This document shows, piece by piece, positions 1 to 11,891 of a DNA stretch of 64,000 nt. This DNA is from Anoplolepis gracilipes (lineage: Eukaryota > Arthropoda > Insecta > Hymenoptera > Formicidae): contig NC_132976.1 in NCBI RefSeq assembly GCF_047496725.1, forward strand, positions 1,658,001-1,722,000. Reading direction: 5' to 3'. The notes below the pieces were generated by a model, which ran no database searches, had not been told where the DNA came from, and saw only the letters and a program-made list of their open reading frames with translations. The translations under genes and the position numbers were made by a program. The stretch's first letter is position 1; each line of letters starts with the position of its first letter.

Positions 1-1385
1 CAATTAAATTCACGGAAATGAAATGAGACGTCGGTGATTTAACGAGCGTTTCAATATCGATTAGTATATAATTAGGTTCCCGATAATCTAGTTGTTCTAG
101 AGAGCATGGACTCCGAATCCGGGAAGGGTGGCCTAATAATAAATTGAGTGGCGTGTGACTAGTTCTGTCATCTCTTGAGGGACCCAAGTGACGTCACAAG
201 TCTTCTAAAAAATACTCTTGCATAAATATTGAAAGATGCGTCCGCAAAGCGCAACGGAATGCTCGCGTTAAACTTTTTATCGAGCGAGAAAGCAAGAATA
301 ACGTATTCCTTTCTTGTGAAAAGGATGCGATTCGATCGTATCGCAAAAGAAAAAAAAAAAAAAAAAAAAAGAAAATTAAGATAAACGTAAATTTTAAAGG
401 AGAAGACGGGAGTAAAATCGGGTAACGGTGCAAAAGTATTACGAGAGAATGATTCGTCATATCGATGATGAAATATTTTCTTTACGAACAGAAGTGATTA
501 TATAACATAGGTAGATGGTAAAGTTTTTAACAATGGAAACAATATATATTATCTTCTACAACCAGGACTCTCTTAGGACATATATTCGAGATTTGGTGTA
601 ATCTTGTGACTCTCGCAATACATGTGTGCGCGTATATACGACGTAGTATATATACATTTGTATATATATTTCTTCATCATACACATATATTTCTTCTCTC
701 TTTGAAATTGTACGTTTATTTTACACATAAAATTAATATATAATTAATAATAATACGAATAATAATTAATAATAATAACAATAATTATATACGAATAATA
801 ATGTACATACTTTCACCGTTGTTATTATTGTTTACATAATCATGACGGCAATCAGAATCATATATGTATAACAATCATAATTGCGACGTAATTAGCCACC
901 GTATAAATTTGTCAAACGATAAACACTCGTTGTGAAAAATTTCATTCGCTGATCAAAATTTGATTAGACGTAAGATTCAAGACACATCTGCTGTTACGTG
1001 GAGAATCGCGGGTCAGCAACTATCTGTCATGATCATTCGACAATGGGGCATGAAATAACAATGATACAATCATGTTAATAATAATAATCATTCGAGTATA
1101 ATAATTAAAAAAAAAATAATAATAATGATTTTCGCAAGAATAGCTATATCCTTCTTATTTCTCGTTCTCTCTTTTCTATACAAGTGCACAATTATTTACA
1201 TAATCAATATAATGACAAATTCTAAGGTTCCTTTTGAGCGCGTTTTAAAACTTGAATTTTCTCTGGAAATAATCCAGAATTTATATATTTGGCACATCTC
1301 AGCTTTTTTTTATGCGTTTCACACGCGGGTCTGATACTTGGCACACGTTATTGAATGACGGTCGCATGCATTGATTGGCTTTCTT

Positions 1386-1416
<31 letters not shown>

Positions 1417-3637
1417 TGAAAAGATCGATTTTAAATATCTAAAAATGAAGATGAGTTTTTTTTTTTGTTTTCCACCGAAAAAACATCTTCTCTACATCTC
1501 GCGCGTCCGCAACTTACAACTGTTTCACATTGAATTTAGTGTATTCTTTTCTATCGTTTCTTTTTTATTTTTCTCTGAATAGAGACTAACATTATACGGT
1601 TGATCTAATCGCGATACAGTAGCCCACCTGTTCGTCTCTATACGTATTGAACGACACATCTTTCGCCGAGAGTTTACCGGTGTCGTAAAGTCATTGAAAA
1701 AACGGAGAAACGAGTTACTTTTTTTCCGATAATACACAATTATTGCTAACGCAAGGATACCTGCAAGACACACGTCGCGCACTTGCTACGATGCATTTAC
1801 CGCACATTTACCGTTTAAATTTCCGAACGAAACGCCACGATGGTTTCTCTCTATATATACTATACTCCTTTATTTATTTATTTATTTTTTTTTCTTTTTT
1901 TATTTCGCGTCGATTTTTTCCTATTCGTAGCGATACAATGACACAGATAAAACACCTTTTACCCTATTCGATCGCGTCGTACAATAATCGCTCCCTGTAA
2001 AAAAACACTCAGGAGAAACAATCGTTTTTTTTTTTTTTTTTTTTTTTTATGCGAAACTTCCGAGAGCTGTTGCATTTTCGGAACCACACAGTCGAGCCTA
2101 AATTCTATTGCGTTTAACGAATCTACGGGTTAGAAACACACGAGTTTCTGCTCTCTAAACAAACACGGAATCGTCTAGGGCGAAAACGGTAAAACATGTT
2201 AGCGAGTTTCGCAGTCTTCTTCGAGATCATAGACGCGTTTCCTCTTGCGTTCGAAGAAATACATTGTGTGTATCGTTATGCTCGTGGGATCGTCGTTTCG
2301 TATCTTTTTTTTTCTCTTTACAACAACAGCGGATTCCGTTTGCGGATATTAGAATATTAGCAGGATCGGCAGAAAATTTCTAATCAACAGTCACGTGAAA
2401 AGATATGCGACTCTCTATGATCGTTTTGCGGAAGTTTGATGTCATATGCGATGTATAAGTTCGCGACATAACGCAAGGAAAATTAATCCTACATGGATTT
2501 ACGTTTTATTGCAATATTATATTAATATTATTAATACATTAATATATTAATAATAATATTAATATATTAATATTAATATCGTTTATTACATTCGCTACGC
2601 TGAATGAGATTTCTTTGGATAAGCCTGAGAATGTTCCAAGTTTCTTTTTCCACTTATCAAAATTTATCAAAACGTATACATGTGTATATATATGCGTGAT
2701 CATAGAAAATTACACAGCGTTTTACACGAGCCCCCGTTAGAAATTTTTCAACTTTTAGGAGAGACATCAGGTCAGGTACACTTCCTCACGTAAAACGGGC
2801 TAATATATTGGTAGAAGGAGCGAGACGCTCGGCAGATGTGCTTTGACGCACCGCAGGTTGATGCTCTTGTATACTCGCGTGTCTATAATAGTTAACCGTT
2901 TGTCAGTCTGAGAATATAACCTCGTAAATATACACTTCGTAAACTTCATAACGAACGTCTCTCGGCCTGAACTGACTTTCGAGACGTCAAGGTAGATAGA
3001 TAGGCCAAGTCGCAGCAACCGTGTTCGAAATTCGAGCGTAACTTAAAACTTAGTTCTTCGGCCGACGATCGTCCGTGATTTGATTACACATTACTCAAAT
3101 TCGAAACATCGTTGACGCGACCGAGCCTCGCGAACGTTCGCTATCACGGTAATACATAAAAACACGATATATACTTTTGCTTTTATACCAAACGCAAAGT
3201 CTGGAGGAATAGTCTGTAAAAGTGTGAGAATTTCTTGCAGATTATATTTGTTCTATTCTCTTCTTTTCCTCTTTCTTTTTTTTTTTTCTCCCAATTAAAG
3301 AACTGATTCCGATGATCCTTCATTTCATGGCACCAAAGTACGACAACACACGCGGAAGACTCTGTCAGGCGGGTAGTACTTGCAATATAGTATAACCGGA
3401 GGGGAGGAAGATTTAAAAGATTCGCGTAAGAAACATAAAACTATGTAACAGGCACCTGTAGAAGAACCGGTCCACCGAAACTTTTTTAGCAGACTCGCTT
3501 GAAGTCTCACTTTTGGAAGATTGCTTGAAAGCACTTGTCTTGCAAACAGATAATCGCAATACTGGCCTCCAATCGCTGATCTCCTCCTCCGAGACACGTT
3601 CTCGGAAATCCTCGTCTTAAAGCTTAAGACCGCATAA
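1..3637. other. 3' flank of sdt: 3' UTR plus AT-rich DNA
   Basis: No recognisable protein. The part just below 3638 must be 3' UTR; the ORFs there (for example minus 3325-3720) have no family resemblance. No clear AATAAA lies close to the stop. Minus-strand AATAAA candidates are at 2515-2520 and 2582-2587, with a weaker AATATA near 3244. Other content: poly-A at 351-370, a (CT)n run at 1389-1415, poly-T at 2025-2048 and a TTAATATTA-rich palindromic block at 2515-2580. Confidence 0.5.
2515..2580. repeat. AT palindromic block (ATTAAT/AATATT units)
   Basis: About 65 bases built only of A and T in interleaved ATTAAT, TTAATA and AATATT units, self-complementary at several registers. Confidence 0.6.
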
Positions 3638-4131
3638 TTACTGCATAACCCAAGACGCAGGCACCCATTGAGGTTCCCTCTCGAGTGAGTTGATCTCCGT
3701 GAGTAATTGGTTATACGCACGATCGGTATCGTTATTCAATATAAGCATGTCGAACAGGTGGCCATATTTATCCTCCATCTCGCGTGCTTTCTCGATTATG
3801 TCCTTCAACTCCTCTTCCTTGAAGCTTTCGTTATTTTTAATCCTTTTCTGCCTCAGCTTCTCGAGACTCGGAGGCGCGATAAACACAACGTACGGCTTCA
3901 GATCCGAATTTCGCAGGATCTTGAGACTTTGGGGATGTAGGTTTAAGACACAGATTTTCCCGGAATTAACCACTGTCCTGATGGCCTCCACGGACGTGCC
4001 GTAATACGCTTTTTCGTATTCGCCATGCTCGACAAACTTACGACAAAGGATATCAGATTCGAATTGAGCACGTGAAATAAAGTGGTAGTCTTGGCCGTCG
4101 ACCTCGGAATCCTTTTTCGGACGACTTGTAT
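3638..4131 (-). CDS. sdt: sdt exon 16, rest of GUK and stop (aa 1784-1947)
   Basis: The acceptor is TATTTTTAG|AT and the stop TAA is at 3638-3640. It reads HTSRPKKDSEVDGQDYHFIS across the junction, then GKICVLNLHPQSLKILRNSD, and ends with REPQWVPASWVMQ, matching the C-terminus of PALS1 (QWVPSTWLR in human). Plus-strand ORFs over it are shadows. Confidence 0.98.
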
Positions 4132-7100
4132 CTAAAAATAAAAAATACATTTATTCAGATAAACACAATTAGACGTATATTTGTTCATACAGAGAGAGGT
4201 AGAGAGAGGTAGAGAGAGGTATATAGAGACATATTAAATACAGTTGAATGGAATAGCTCTTACGAGGAATCGCTGCGGCAAAACGTTCGCTGTCTTGCAT
4301 CAATCTCTGCCTGAGTTCGTGTCGTCCGATATTAGGAGGTCCGATGAGAACAATTGGCCTTTTGTGATTTGCACGAGGATAGTATAAGGCGACTTCTTCG
4401 TACGTCAACACCTCCTCGCTGTCGTAATCTGCGAGAAAGAAGAAACGTCACTCGTTGAAGATAAGCCTTACGTAATAACAACACAATTGATTATCAAGTT
4501 ATCCGTTTAAGCTTTTTACGTACCATCTATGGCAGTTGTCGCGTAAAGAGGGTACCCGTCGTCATTAAAGTTTGAGCCAAACTTATTCCGTTTCTTCTTC
4601 TTTGGATTTTTTCTTGCGCACAAGAGTGTGCTAGACTTCTTCGAGCCTCGCACCGTCGACTTGTCGCCGGCTATCGTCTGCTTCATGGATTCTCGTCTAC
4701 AGAAGAATAAAACGGACATATTAGGCTCAAGATGAGATTGTCAAACATTGGCAATTAGAAGTTAACTCACTGATGCTGGAACGCTCTGCTAGGTATCAGA
4801 CCGGCCAGAGTCTGATCTTCTTCGCCTTCTCGATATGCTTGCCACCAGTTTGGATCCTCTTGGGAAATTACGTGAAGTACGTCACCTTTTTGGAAACTCA
4901 CGCCCAATTCTCGACACGGTATATACGGATCTTCCTCTGGATCGTAATCGAAATGCGCTCGTATGTGTATCTAGATGTGAATGACAAAAGCTTTATGTGA
5001 TTATAAATGTTATGTTATATTTCCGATCTACGTTATGTCAGCGCAATGGAAACTGGAACAGCTGTTTCGTCGCTATTATTAGTGTCACGATCTATAGATA
5101 TACCGCACGCGTGGCTTACAAGTGTCAATGTCGCATTGTTAAAGAACAATAGTCATTTGTTTATACATATGTGACATTTGCTCATTTTCTCGCATGCGCG
5201 TATTCAAGTTTAAACACGTTCTGAGTAAATTTAAAAAAATATAATTGTAAATAATAGACTACCTCAGATGACATATTGATTTATCCAAACTAAGAGCAGA
5301 TGTTAAAATTGTAAAAAGATGATCAGAGGTAAAACGATCAATGTCACTTTTTATCTTAGAAAGTTTAAGGACAAATGTTTTCTCTGATCTGACATTTGCT
5401 CTTTCGCTTCCAACACAAATATCCCTTGTTCCAGTTTCAACATCTGCAGATACGTAATTCGCGTGCTTTCACTATGAAAACGTCCGCTAAATATACCGAG
5501 ATCCGTATTGTACATCTGTGCTGTGCCGTACCTGTGTCGTGTCTTCCCTCCTTAAATTATTTCTGGGACTCGTCGGTGCCGGAAGTACCAAGAACGTGAG
5601 ACTACCCTGCATACCGGCGAGAATATCGCAGACCTCATTGACGGTCTTGCCGCGCATTTCCACACCGTTTACCTCGAGAACCTCGTCTCCCTCGTGCAGG
5701 AGTCCCGACTTGTCTGCCGCGCCACCGCGTACAACACGTCCTTAAAAGATATTATGCATTATTTGAATATTATCCTTCTTGAAGATCAAATTAAACAATT
5801 ATAATATATATTACGGTTACCTATGATCACCGCGTCGCCCTCGTTTCTGACTGTAGCACCCAGCGGTTCGTTCGTTTTCTCGATTCGAATGATTTTAATA
5901 TTGTCGACCACCCGAGAGTCTTTCCAGCTGGACGTTGGACTGGGCGGACCGCTGGGCGGCGAGGACGACGGACTTTGCTTCCTTTGCAAGCCGTCTACGT
6001 ACGAGACAATGGAGTCATGCGCGAGAAGCAGAGCTTCCATATCGTAACTTGTTAAAATGGTCGTTAATTCTTCCACAGCGGCTATTGTTTCTGCACCGCC
6101 GACACCTGTTGAGGTTGCTGACGATTGCCATTTTTCCAAGATATCCACGCACTAAAACAAGCACATTCTAATAATTAAATCATATTTAAATAAACGCTCG
6201 TGTGCTGCGATTAACGTATTGTCACCTTTAAATCGTAAAAACACTTTTCTTTGAATTTATGATATTAAATAAACGATCAAAATCTGTGATATATAGCTTC
6301 TTAATTTAATTAAATAATTGAAATTGATATGCGTGGAGATGATAGAGAATCAGCGATGTTGTTAAAGTATTAATAAGCTCCTTTTATTATACTATACTTA
6401 AACTAATTAAAAGACATTAAATAATATAAATAATAATATGTCATTATAATGTGAATTTTACGTACATCTCGTGCCAAACTCGACGTGTCATCGGCGTGAT
6501 GTTTGAGGATCTTGCTTGTCCTTAGCCGATTCTTTAAAGCGTGACGCGTCGCCAGGGCAGACGCAAATTGATTTTGCACCAAAAGTGCCCGAACTGCCTT
6601 CAGCTCGGTTTCGACACCTGAACCCGAAATACCGAGAGCACCTGAAATATTTTGCAGCTGGAGCTGCAACCTCTCTAGCGTAGCAATCACCTCGCCGTAC
6701 GCTGAAATATGAAAAGAATATATTTGTTAGAGATTTTTTTTGGTCGTTCCATGGAACTCTCACTGTTTGTTCCCGCTACGCAAATTTATTAAAAATTATT
6801 ATGTCGATAAGATCTTATATTTCTTTAAATTTAATATCGCGAAAACTTAAGGCAGAAAATTGTAACGCGGAATCAAAAAAGTTTAAATTTACTATTAAGA
6901 TGAGATTGGGCGATGCTGTTATTTTATTTTATTTTATTTTTTTTTTAATTTGTACTCATTCAGAGAGATCTGCATAAATATATGTCATTAGATAGAAGGT
7001 GGAACAAGTCGTTTTTTGCTTACTGAGAGTTCTGGCAGGCTCCTTCACTTCTTGCACCGCGTTAGGAGTGGCATGCGTGATCCGGCTGACGGTGGTCACC

Positions 7101-8214
7101 TCGTCCTGTGCGTAAGCAAGATTTTCCTGGCCAGCGAGACTCGTCGCGTGGCTCTCCAAGGCTTGGAGCTTTTTAGATCCACGGAGAGAACGACTGAGCA
7201 TCTCCTGCCTTTCCTCCTCATCCTTTCGTTTCCGTAACTGTTCCTGTAAATGCAATATAAACGATCCATTTGCTTTGCAAGAAATAAAAATATTTTAACT
7301 TTATGGAGATATAACCCCTCGCTTATATCCTGGAAACCGCGTAAAATATCGAAATTCTATCCGATGATTATTGAATATGGGACATGTGTATTTTCATAAA
7401 ATATTTCATATTTTTCAGAAAATTAAAAATATATTTTAATTTAAATTTTATTTTTTTTACAGAGTCTATAGTTTTTCCACACTATTCATTATTTACAAAG
7501 TTTTTTTCAATAAATTTAAATTTTATACACACAGAGGAAATTTTATTTTTAAACTAAACTCACATTGTTTACTTTTCCCGTACATATACCTGCATAATGT
7601 ATGGCATTTATTTATTCATTTTAAAGTATAAATTGAATAATAGTAATATTTCAATACGCAAAATTGGCTATATATATATATATTTTAAAAATTCTTACCT
7701 TATTGTAAGAGTTATTACAACTCTGAGGATTATGCAAGAAGCTGCGAGATAATTGTCGTATGCAATTGTGCGTAACGAATGTCGCAAATACGTACATAGT
7801 TCGTTGAGAAATTTATAGGCCACATTCTCGCGCGAAAATAACAAGTCCTTGAACGACATCAAACTCGATCGAATATCTTTACGAATTTCTAGGTATCTGC
7901 TCGTCAATTATTCCAAAGCAACTTATATTCGGAAAAGTAGCACGCTTTTGGTTCCTAGTGTCAACTAAATCCGGCGACACATCAAACATATATACATACC
8001 ACACATTCTATTATATATTTGTCCGAATGACGTTTCTGACATACAAGTCGTGTTTTCAATCTGCAGAAGTATTTTCAGCAAAATCTATCTTAGTGTGAAA
8101 ATCTCTATTCGTCTTATGTTAATTTTCCTTGCGGTAAATTCGTTGAAAATTATTGCAATGTATTTTTATTAAAAAATTATAAAAGTTTATTAAATAAATT
8201 AAATAAACCAAATT

Positions 8215-8249
<35 letters not shown>

Positions 8250-9585
8250 TTTATACGTTTCAATTAATTTCACGTAACTGTTACTGTGATAGAATCTGAT
8301 ATTTATTTAACAAGAGATTTAATCTCTCGAAAATTATATACGAATCATTAAAAATTTGTATAGTGTAATGTATAACTTTATTCTGATTTTACCAGAGAAG
8401 ATATAATAAATCGATCCAATAACGCATTAATCTCTCCCTCCCTCTCTTCCTCTTTCTCTCTCTCTTTTATGCGTGTTTTTAAAGTAATGATAATCCTAAA
8501 TTCTACAATAGTTATCATCTTTTAGCAATCATAAAGTAATACAATCAAATGTACATATTAGTTGCTTTATATATTTTGTACAATACCTAGTAATTGCAAA
8601 AAAAAAAATTAGAAGTTATTTAGAATTTTATTACTTTATTAAATTTTATTATTTTTAAATAATTATATATATTGTTATTGCTAAAAATTGTATCATTATT
8701 ATTAAATTTATTTTATAGCCATGCAATATAAATGCATTTAATGAAACATCTAATTCGTACATTTTTATTTTTAACAAATCAACAATCTTTCTTTCAAATT
8801 ACGTCAATTTGTCATGATATTGGCCACGTGTTATTCTGTGATTCGCGAGATGTACGCCCACCGGTGTCAGCTGATAAAACTGAACGTTAGTCACTCGTGC
8901 AGTTCTCTGCTGACGTAAAATCACGATAAATGTGTATTATGGCAACCACGCGTGGTCGACGATAAAAAAAACACGTTGACGTCCCCCAGTGAGAAAAGAT
9001 GAGACTCGTAATTTTCATTTATATAACGAGCACCACGCGACATTATGCATACGTAAGGGTGGAAATATCTTAGCGAAGCCCTTTATACTACGACGTAAGG
9101 TTTCCCGGGGAACCTGAGCTTCTCCTCTCTGCAACGCGATTAAACAACTGATGGCCAACGTAAGCGCGTTAAAAATGTTACATGTGTATGTTGGTGTAAA
9201 AAAAAATTGATCGTAACGATAAAAATAATTTTAGAAAAACCTAATGGGTTTTAGTAATTGTCTACGTGAACTCTACATTCTTTGCCTGAGAAACGTGATT
9301 TTATCTTGATAAATTTAATTTATGAAAAATTTGTAGATTAAACGATGTAAGTAAACTCGTACATGGTATTCAAATATCATATAAATATTATATCAAAAGA
9401 GGATGTTTGGCTAATAAATTTAGTCGGTAAAAACAGGGGGAATGTGTTTTTAATTCAGAACACCTGCTGCAATATATTTCGAGATATATTAGAGCAGAGC
9501 GAGTCAAATCGAAGGTCTGGAAAGGGTATCCGCGCTCGCTTGAGGCAGATCAAGAAAGTGAGGTCAGGGAAGTGTGTCGAACGGG

Positions 9586-9616
<31 letters not shown>

Positions 9617-10826
9617 GAACAGAGTTGAATGTAACAGCAGCAGCAGCAACAGAGAGCCAGGTCTGCGAGTCACCCTACGTCTACAACCTATCGAAACTTG
9701 GTAACGTTACACTTCAGGCATGTAATCTTAGACTATTGTGGGGGTTCTTTACATTCCAGACCCGCGCTCTTGACTTAAGGCAGGTAAGAGAGCGAGAGCA
9801 TGGTGTGAGGATTCCATAAGATAAACATACTCACGCGGCTCCGTGCGACGAAGTCGCAGTCACGTATAAAAGGGTTCTGGCATCGCTCACACTTACAGAT
9901 AACCCGAGATTGTGATGAATTTCAAGTGCGCGGCACTTCGACCCACGAGCATCTCCAGGGTTTAGCCACGATTTTTTATCCACAATGAATTCCTTTTTCT
10001 CGATTCTTAACAATTTGATAAAAAAATTTTGTAAAAGGAGCGAAAACTTATTTAAGTAACTCGTGTCTCTGCTCTTAACCCTAATTTTATGTAAATAATC
10101 TACTTTTAACCTCGCGTAACTAAAAATTGCAATTACTTTAGGAGAAGTTTGGATTTTTTCATTTTTTTTTGTAGTTAACTTAACATTTTGATTAGTGTCC
10201 TTTAAGTAAAAATTATGTTTGCGTAATTGGACATTGACGGAACTAATTGAACAAATTGACTAGTATAACATAAAAATCTTTGAAACAAATAGAATAGCTA
10301 ATTGCAAAAATTAGTTATGAGCAATTCAAATAATTCGATTATTAATCGTGGGCCCCAAAGTGGGTTGTAACTGTGTTTTTTTTCCCCTTAGAGTACCTTC
10401 TATACTCAAGAACATGTACAGACAGTGTTTCGGTATCACGCGTTTATGTTACAACAAAAAATAGAAATAAAAACATTTTGTTCGTTCAATAATTTCGAAT
10501 GCGCACGGATTATTCACGCGTATCTCGATGCGCCTAATTGATTTCCACTCGTGCAAGATCGCGGCTCACTCATAAATCAAACTTTGTTGGAACGAGAAAT
10601 ATCTGCTGCAGGAAATTCGAAAATTACGACATGACTATTCGTCTAGTGGCGCTCCGATAATAACTATTGTCAACTCGTAATTTCCAACGCAAGTGTTCAC
10701 ACATACGGGGGTAGTAGCGGGCGGGTTGACTTGTATGTCCTCTTAAATAACGATCTGTCATTTATCGCATTGTTACACAATGCAATTAATCACTGAATGC
10801 TCGTACGCTAGCGGCTGTGGCTTTCC

Positions 10827-10868
<42 letters not shown>

Positions 10869-11832
10869 TCTCCCTTTATTTTTCCTCAAATTACCTATTT
10901 AATGACTTAATCTGATCGCAAGGGCAAAAATCATAAAAAAAAAAAAAAAAAAAAAACACCCGTCAATAAACGTTAAAGAACGGCGTGTTATCGCCCTCGA
11001 TGAAAGCCCTTCTATCATTTTACGAGCTAGATCGGTGATATTATGCAATCGACCCTTCTTCAATCAACCTATGCAAATGTTGCGCTTCGCGTAAAATCCT
11101 TTCTTTCTTTTTTTCTCACAAGGCAATTAGTAATAATTGAAAATAATTTACATATTAAATTTTTTTCTCTCTTTCGATTATCAGACTTATTTTTCCAACA
11201 GCTCTCTAATTAATAATAACAATTCCAACATCAAAGGAAGCATGCTTCTGTATAATGGTATTATAGCTAATCATTTCTCTTCTCCTTCTTCGCAATACTT
11301 ACTTGCGTTACGTCTCTTCCATCAAAATTTGACGTAGGGTAGTTCATGATGCGGCGCTTCTCGAATCATCTTATCGTACGTGCTTACGTAACTCAACGCG
11401 ATAATCCCATGTGTCCCTTACCTGATATTTCCTGATAGAGTGAAGCTGCTGCTGCGTCGGCTCGATTGTGTTGGCATTATCACTCGTTTCGATATTATTG
11501 TTCTGCGTAGAGAGACGTAAATTATCCTTTGGCGGTCTGGCGGGCGCCCTTTTCTGATCGCGAGGCGGAATGGCAGGCTTGACCCCGTTGAGACCGGCCT
11601 AAAAATCCATTCCAAAACACAATTCGTATTAATAGTTCACGTGCCTGACCCCGTACAATTTACTTTGCCAATTTTATTGTTTCTTCTCTCACACGTGTGT
11701 TTCATTCTCTTTTTCTACTTGCAAACGTGTAGATTATTCAGTCGATCTAACGTATGCATATGCAGACGAGAGGAGAAGATAGAGAGAGAAAGAGAGAGAG
11801 AGAGAGAGACAGGGAAGCTGCTGCGATAGAAA

Positions 11833-11891
<59 letters not shown>

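Larger units (their letters stand above)
4132..6465. other. sdt introns 10-15
   Basis: Introns 4132-4263, 4429-4523, 4697-4770, 4971-5531, 5741-5820 and 6152-6465. The only distinct content is a three-fold GAGAGGTA-type short tandem at about 4192-4222 in intron 15. The 561-nt intron 12 (4971-5531) and 314-nt intron 10 hold nothing recognisable. Confidence 0.8.
7244..11421. other. sdt intron 8 (4.2 kb)
   Basis: AT-rich with CT runs at 8214-8248 and 8430-8465, a poly-A near 9585-9615, a (GA)16 at 10831-10862 and a poly-A near 10936-10957. Moderately GC-rich stretches at 8820-9160 and 9640-9990 carry TATA-like motifs (see regulatory entries). No coding exon could be defined; ORFs at 7695-7907 and 9363-9819 lack family features. 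Confidence 0.7.

Noticed and set aside
11418..11615. 65-codon minus-strand ORF over exon 8
   Set aside because: It is in the wrong frame; the spliced frame of exon 8 is different and phase-matched at both ends.
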